64,000 nucleotides of DNA from Siphonodentalium dalli (taxonomy: Eukaryota > Mollusca > Scaphopoda > Gadilida > Siphonodentaliidae), in assembly GCA_032622095.1 (NCBI GenBank), contig CP136062.1:157662875-157726874 (forward strand). Direction: 5' to 3'. Shown here piece by piece: positions 48,201 through 57,200 of this stretch. Position 1 is the first letter of the stretch. Every line of letters starts with the position of its first letter. The notes under the pieces were generated by a model. That model worked only from the letters and a program-made list of their open reading frames with translations, was not told the DNA's origin and ran no database searches. The position numbers and the translations under genes are program-made.

Positions 48201-51200
48201 CTCAATGAAAGGTAAACTACCCATTACTACCGATACGAATGAACTTATATTGTGATTCAAAATTCAATATCTAATTTGCAATACCAGTAATCGAAAGACA
48301 CAGTAGCAAGATTATCCGATTACGACATTAATGCTCTAAGCCCATCGATCTACTGTGCGACAAAAGCGCTCGCATAAATTCAAAACAGCAGCGTCGTATT
48401 AGATAATAATTGGTGACGTCACATAATCAGATATAGTCTATATACGACCCAAAGCGTCCGGCTTTGGTTCGTTATAAACGCTCTATGGATAATTTAACTT
48501 TTATTTTTAACATACTTTGGGTATTATTATTATTTTGAGATTTGTGTTAAAATGTTTTTGTCTATCGGTTTCAGTCGAATAATTGCTGAAAGTTCAAGGT
48601 AAAATTCATGCCCATGTAAATGTGGCTATTTCAAAATACGCCTGCACCCGGTGCGACAGAAGCGACCGTGAACAAAACTATTGTCTTACCACGCTAAGCT
48701 CAAGCTGTTCTTAACATGTATAATTGTACAACCTAACAACACTAACACTATATAATTATGTCAGAAAGTATAAGAACATTTTAATCGCTTAACTATAAAG
48801 TGACCATAGTTTGTATTTTTTGTATTAATCTCGCACATGTCGATTGGAAAGTTCCCAAACCAGATACAAACCGACCTGTCAGGAAACAACACTTTGTAGT
48901 AACCCCATCATCAGAATCTACATCATCATACGATGAATCTGACAATGCGCCTAGCGATGAATCTGACAATGAACATGCATTCAGCAAATGTGAAATACAA
49001 AACGAATTCAGCGCTCAGAACATGACCGAAAATCTCATTCCTATTCCTGAAATGAAACATTTGCTAAGACCGGACATAAAACGCACGAATTTAAAACGTC
49101 CACTCAAATTCACAGTTCTCAAAGCGACGAAAGTTCATATTATTCTATCGAAACTGAAATAGATGATAAAATTTCAACCCAATCTCAAACAAATACACAC
49201 ACAAAACCAGGTTTATCTTCAAAGCATAAGTTAAAAATCCCAGATCAATAACTATGATCGCTATGATCGAAAAACTGATTATGGATATAGTTGTTCCTCG
49301 AACAGCAATTATTCTACTGAAACTGTAATAGACAAGACAATTTCAGCAAAATACTCAAACAAATTCACGTAGCAAGCATACATCATGTTCAAAACCCAAG
49401 TTAATATATGCAAAGACTGTCTGTAGCCAAATGACTGATTATAGACAACATTGCTTTTCATGTATATACATGTAAATAAATAATAGACCTCCATCATGCA
49501 CGTAACTCAAAGAAAGGAACAGTATGTGCCAAAACTGGTATAGCTCTGTACATAATTGTGTAATAATAATATTCGGAGTTTGAACGGAGAATTTGACGGC
49601 AGTTAGTGTCTAGTGATTTGCCAATGCATGCGTGCATGCGGACATTGCATTTCCCACCTTGTTTGAACGTTTTAATTGAAACAAATACAAACTATTGAAA
49701 CTTTAGGTAAGCGATTAAATTGTTCTTTTACTTTGTGACATAATTATATAGTGTTAGTGTTATTGTTAGGTTCTTATGATAATATATCTGTTCATGGTCT
49801 CTTATGTCTCACCAGGTGCAGGCGTGTTTTGAAATAGTTACGTTTACATGGGCATGCATTTTACCTTCAACTTTCAGCAAGTCGCAAATTCGCTTTGAAA
49901 AATTAAATCAACGGAAGGTGTTATAAGTTAATAACTAATAACACCTGGAATTATGAAATACGTTAAGCCCAATAAATGACTCAGGTCTTATTATAAAATA
50001 CGATACTATATACACATGTATAATTAGTGGCTGACTTTATTTTATCTGGACCGTTGTTGCCCTGGGTGTCATCAGGTTTCCAGTCAGAATATTCAAAAAG
50101 TTCCCATGTTTTGAACTGGTGTAATTGATCTCTACAGACATGGCTAAAGTGGAAAATGACGGTATGGTCTTCGAATCGACATGACTTCTATTTCTATTCC
50201 AGGGAACACTTTTGCGGAGGGTGCTATTATTACTGCAAAAAAGGTATGTAAGTCATAATTCAAAATTTATGAGTTCATTATTTTTAATTTATTTAATTTT
50301 TTTTTCATTTATTTTAAATGTATTTTATTGAATTTCTATACATTAAATTGTGTTGATTTTTATAGGAGGAAACCTGTTACCTGTTTTTCGAAATCCAGTC
50401 AATCCGGAGCTCAAATGTTCTGAATTAATATGCACACAAGTATTATCCTATGCTATACATGTATAGACATACATACACATTAATCATTATATTTTCATAA
50501 AATGTCTTCACATGCGGAATCGACCGCCGTGTAACTTTCGTTACTCGTTAATTCTTTAGATTTGACGTAAACACAGAAAGTGTTATGCTGTTATCAGCAA
50601 ACACTTATTATGAAACGTATGTGGTATATTAACAGCAGATGCTCACTCATGTACATTTTCAATTGATATAATCTAACTAAAAATTCTCTCACTAGTGTGA
50701 TTAACGATCTAAGTCCGGCGAAGTTAAGGCTAATTTTACATTGGTGTGATATGTGTGAGCAAATATCGTATCCGTTAAGGGGGAGGTACAGTGCTAATAT
50801 ATGGATGGGCAATTCAGTGTCCATTTTCTGGGGGGGGGGGGGGTGCTAAGAACGTTACAAAGCGTGTATGTGATCATAGCATATCTGTTTGGAAAGGACG
50901 AATGCTTATCTTGTGACAACTTATAGCAGAATTTAGATTTTTGACCCATGCAGTTTGGATATTATTAGGAAGTAGGTCAACAATACATGATTGTTTGCAA
51001 ATAATTTCCACCAAAATTAAAATGTCACAAAATAAAATAAAAATCAACTTCACGTTATACATACACATATGTTTACACATTCGACAAGACACGAAGTGGT
51101 CGTGTGCGCTATGTATGTATTGAGTAATCTTTCCCCGAATTATCCATTCAAATGTTACCACTGTGCCTCCTGCTTAAGTGTCCCGGTCACAACGAGGCAT

Positions 51201-54200
51201 TGCGACATGCAAATCGGATTTGATTATTAACCTTTACCCGGGCTTGGCTAATGTGCATGATCTTTGTCAGTCCAACCATGGCATCCTGCGTGTACAACAT
51301 ATTGTATGCAACGTTATTATCGCATACCGATTAAACCTTAGGATAACTTCGATAGGGAGGGGTTACATACACCTCCGGGGTTTGCATCGCATCTCTGAAT
51401 TTATTATAGATGGTGTGTTTCTGCAAAACCCGGAATACTGATGACCCTTCTCTCTGGCACAGTATATTTTGGTATATTTCCGCAGGACCGGTTGATTGTC
51501 GGATAGCATGTCGCGAACATTGAGAATGTGTACTTGCCTTGTGGGCATGCCGTCGGGGTGATCTTATTTGACTATAAGCCCCCACTTTAATGTTTATTAT
51601 AACCCTTCCATAACACTGGAGACTCACATATAAAGAGCCGCGTATATATCAGATAATTCATTGGCCTAACAACATTTACTTTGAACTGGTAAACCAGTGG
51701 GAGACACGCATATACAATGTATAAGATAATGCGTTGGCACATGATATCTAATATTCTGCACCATGCACCGCAGCTCCCACCATGAAAGAGTTGAATATAC
51801 ATTTTATCAAATCCAGTCGTAAGTCGGGATATTTTTTACACTGTGCCAATGCATTCTCTTATATATGCGAGTCGACCATAGGTCGCCTCTCATATATAAG
51901 AGAATGGATTGGCCTAACAATTTTTTATAAATTTTTTTAAATAAATGTTTCTGACAATTTTTAGGACATAAAATAAAAAACATCCATTACCCTGCAGGGA
52001 GCCCCACACATATATATATAAGCATATAGAAGAGTGTCGTCTGCTCATGTTTGTCTGGGGCTCTGTATGGGTGAAATTATAAAATTGTTAAAGAATACAA
52101 TAAAAGGCGCCGTGGATATTGGCTACATCTTTGATATGCTGAAACTGAGATCACACAAATAATGTTTTGTTGAAATATGAGTGTCTTGATATGGTTACTG
52201 TGATTTCGTTGATGAATGTGAAATTGTTGGTATAAAACAACAAATTTCCCACTAGTAAATTCAAAGCGAAGAGGGTGTGCATCAGGTGGAAAGTACTGAC
52301 GATTTGTAATTATGCATTTGTATGTTTGTAGTTGGACAAAATTGTAAGTTTAATATTGACGGACCGTCGTGACCAACTGACCAAACAGCTCCACGATAGA
52401 ATTTCCATTGTGAGATCATGTTTGCATATGTCATGTACCGTTACCAGTGTTGTCAGTACACAACTACACTATACATGCAGTGGACGATCGAGCGAATTAA
52501 ATCGCATTTAATAACCAATGTGTGCTCAGAAACTGGCTGCTAAATTGACGTCATTGCGCTGAGCGGTGTGCTGTATGGGCAGGGGTCCGAAAAATTACAT
52601 TTGCATACCTTGTAAGTGATTGCTATTTAAGTCCAAACTTCCGATCCGAAGATGGGAAGTATTCGACTTTAAACAATGTTAACGTATTCTGGACGAACAT
52701 TTCTAACTGGTGCTGTGTTAATTACAATCGTTTGAAAATGTTGACCAACGTTATAGGGACCTGGCGACAGGGGTGGGGTGGTTTCTCATCCCAACTTTGG
52801 TCCAAATGTTCAACAGTTTGAAATGTCATACATACCACAAAACTAAGTTGAAAATTTCACACCAACAACATGTTGAAATTGTTCTTATAATCTGATTTTC
52901 CAAAATCCATAAATATTACTACTTGTGTAAGCAGGTATATGAAATGAATGGACTGATGATCTAATTAGCAGTCAGTTGTGTTAATTCATACTACATATAT
53001 ATAGCAAGAACACAGTATTCACAATTAGTTAATCACGACGAGTCATGGTCAATCATGAATGAATTGATAAAGTCGTCATTGTCTTATTGTTCTATTAATA
53101 TTTACTCGAAATATGCGCTGGCCTTTTGGCTCGCGATAATTCTCATAGCCCACAATAACAATTCTATAACCTACACTTGGAAAATAAAACAACAGACTGC
53201 GATGACGTAAACTTAAATATTTAAAAGTGTGAAAACACGACCGGGTAATACTCTCATATAGGTTTGGATAACTGGAACCGATATATACTTTTAAATAATA
53301 CTTAAATTTTCCATCTGTATTACACTATGTTCAATAGAACAACACGCATACACTATCTCAGAATGTTCTGTGTTATTTTTGTCGAGTTTCCAAATTCTAA
53401 CATCCCCAAAAAAAACGAAGATTTAACTCGAATTACAAACCGTTATTATACAAAACGAAAACAAATCGCGTGTAAAATGTTGTGCATTTTTGCTATAGGT
53501 CCAGCTTTTCGCATCAAATTTAGATCACGCAACGAATTTTTACACTGGCTGCCAGTTCAAAACATGAGAATCTTTTGATTTCCTGAAGTGGAACGTTGTA
53601 ACTTGGAACAGACAACACAGGGAACTTATTTCTTTGTTAACCCTTCCATGACTTGAGTTACCTCCCTTATTAATCCTTCCATGACTGAAAACCCTGCGCC
53701 AATGCATTCGATTATGTATGCGAGTTGCCCATATGGATCCTCGCATATTTAAGAGAAAACATTAGCCTAATAATTTTACACTTGCCCTTGGAAGCCAGTT
53801 TATTCTCTGAATGTCCAAGAGGTGCCATATATGTCGGAGAATATATAAGAATGTTATATCTGTACTGGTCAATGAACGTATACCGTCAAAGGTACTATCT
53901 TCTCGGTGGAATATCCCATGGATAACTCGAGCTCTGAAAAGACTAATTCGCAAAAAGTAGCATCTATATAGGCGAACGAAACACACAAACAATGATACAA
54001 ACTGGGGACAACTTTAAATCCTGTAGTCGAGAAATAAAAAACAAACTAAAACTGGAACATGATAATATATTTCCAGTCTTTTGGGAGACAATTCCAGACC
54101 AACCTCATCAAATATAAGAAATGTTAAAGAAAACACATCTGATATAAATAGAGACCAATCAGAGGCAATCAGTAAACGCGTTTGGAGGTATATTATATCC

Positions 54201-57200
54201 ATAAGACGTGAATGTAGTGGGATATCTACATTGAACAATGATGGCCATCAACTCGATGACAACAAAGAGAAAGCAAATGCACTCAACGAGCAGTTTCAGT
54301 CTGTTTTCACAGAAGAAACTTGAATACAATTCCGGATTTAGGATCTAGTAATATTGCCGTTTTCCCGGACATCACCCTCGACGAGACCGGGTTTGCAAAC
54401 TACTTTTGAACTTAAACATTCACAAAGTGACGGGACCTGATCATATTTCGGGTAGAGTACTCAAGGAACAGCTTCAATAAGAGCGAAATATCTTAAATTT
54501 ATTTTTGAACAAAAAAAGAGTAGACAAATAAAAAGTCCCAAAAGACTGGCAAATAGCTCACATTACAACGTTATTCAAAAAGGTGACAGAACCCAACCTG
54601 CCAACTATTTCCGTCTCAGTCACATCTGTGCCGTGCAAAATGTTTGAAGACCGTTCTTTACAAACATGTAATAAAACACTTAGAAAAGCACAACATTTCA
54701 GTGGATCACCAACACGGATTTAGGAATGAACGATCGTGTGAGTCTCAACTGATCACCACAGTTGAGGCCATAGCACGTCATTTGGATAACTCAAACCAAG
54801 TGTGACTAATAGTTTTAGATTTTAGCAAAGTATTTAATACAGTCCCTCATATCAAACTAACGTGGAAACTATCTCACTACGGTGTACGGGGAAACATATT
54901 AGGATGGATTCGATCATGGCAGAAAGTTTGTGTGGGCGGCGAGGAATCAGCGGCATGTTCAGTGAAATCATATGTCCCTCAAGGACGTGTTGTATATAAA
55001 CGATGTTGGAGACGGAGTTCTGTCACAACTCAGATTATTCGCAGACGACAGTCTTTTGTATGCCGTCATAGAATCCGCAAAAAAATACCAGACATTGCAA
55101 CAGGATTTATCGGTTCTAACCGCATGTTCTTCAAGCTGGCACACGCGCTTCAATCTTCAAAAAATTTATGTTTTAAGGATACAAACAACAAAATCACCAG
55201 TCATATATCAGTACGCTATGGGCGGTCAAATACGCGAGACAGTAAAGCAAAGTAACTACCTCAGAGTGGAAATCACGTCAAACGTGGAGTGGCATGAACA
55301 TGCAAACATAATAACAGTCAACGCCAACAAAACGCTGGGGTTTCTCCGATGTAATCTCGTTGATATCATAAAAACATAAAAAGCAAACATATACTAGTAG
55401 TGTGTGCCCTAAACTTAACTACGCCTTTACCGTATCGTCAGTACTAAATCGATCAATTGGAAACAATACCACGGCGAGCAGCCCGTTGAAGATATCAAGA
55501 AGAACTTACTCGTTTATTTTCGATACTATGAAAAATAAGAAATTGATGTCATGATTGTTAAACTAATGTGATGAGACTCCCATATATAAGATAATTAATG
55601 CACTGGCACAGGGTCAGATGGCATGATTTAAGCGACATTTTAACAGGTTCAATTGATTGCCCGAGGAAAATTCCATGATTGTAAGTGACGCAACGCAATT
55701 TGGTTAACCTATCGTGCAATCGCGAGCTGGGATATTCAACTACTTAGAAATGTTTTATTTTATAAGGGCCAGTTATATAAAATGAAATATTGAATATTAC
55801 ATATATCATGCGTTGCTTTTTTCATTGTTATAAATTTCCCATCATGCAGAACAGCAAAACGTTCATAGGTTTTGAACTGGTGGAATATTATCTCTCTAGG
55901 CGTATCCAAAGTAGAGATTCGTGATATGATCTATATCAAAATTATAAAAGTTATCGAATTTTACTCATGAAGCAATATAAATTTAAGATTGCAAACTATG
56001 TATCTAGCGTACATATATGTGGTCATGTAGTAACTTCGTTTGGTGTCAAAATTAAAACTTTTGATCCTTCAAATCAATTCGAAGAATGCGCCATTATTCG
56101 TGAGTGCCACAGCCAAAAAAAAGCGACAAAGTAGTTGCAAAATAAAATTTCAGGAACATGTCCATATCTGAGCAACGTTCGCATGCGAACGAATCAATTG
56201 TGACACGATAACACGTCGGCAGTCGCCTCTTTGACACGCACTCACTCGAGACCCACCAATCTAAACAGCCTTCCAGAAAAGGCTGATTCGTCACCTCAGG
56301 CCTTGCCTCCGTAAAATGGTTTGGCTGGACCATCGAATTATATGGTTTAGTTGCCGGTTTAAGCTTATAAAACGCAAAACAAATATTGAAAGTGATAAAA
56401 CTGTATCCCCATCTCGAAGATACAGAGACTCTACTGCTGAGCCGTTGTTTTGGCTGACCCGGTTTAGCCAGAGACGACTAATACGTCCATAAGGCCTGCT
56501 ATCTCGTCTTTTAGACCACTGATTTATTTGTTAAACGGCGGTTTAAACCTAGAGGTTTACGAAGACCAGGTTTAAACCGGAGATGACGAATCCGCCCACT
56601 TTGTTTAATTTATCTGCCGGTCAAAATCCAATGACCCCAATCGATCTTCATGTAATTTCTTAATTGTACGTTTGTAGATATGATGGTCGATATTCTTTTT
56701 TTCTTCCAGATTGTAAAACAACAGTGGCCTGCTTTGCAGACCCATGCATGAATGTCGTCTGCGATGAAGGAACCGTATGCGTGTAAGTTTTTAAATAAAA
56801 ACGCCGTCTAAATGTGTAACCTATTTTATATTTTAACTCGTTTCACTCGAATAAACACAATTTTTTTGTAGAATAGCAACTTTGAATTATATATGACTTT
56901 ATTTCCTCCGTAAACGAAGATATAGTGTATAAAATCACATACCCATTATTACATAATTAACATAATTATACATTAAACATATTCATTGGCATAATGTGCG
57001 TGAACAAACAATATATCGCAAATGATTTGAGTATAATTCGCGACGAATACCAGCTATATACAATTGATTGTGGTCGCATAATACAAGTATGCGTCTACAT
57101 GTTCATTATACATGGCAATTACGCATATGAGTCATAGAGATATGGACACACAGTCGTATGTCACGCGTACGTATATATCATTTTAATACAGAACTATGGA

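Noticed and set aside
50203-50243. 41-nt version of exon 2 using the GTATGT donor
   Set aside because: It would put exon 3 in a frame with an early stop. The GTAAGT four bases later keeps the frame and matches the other donors.
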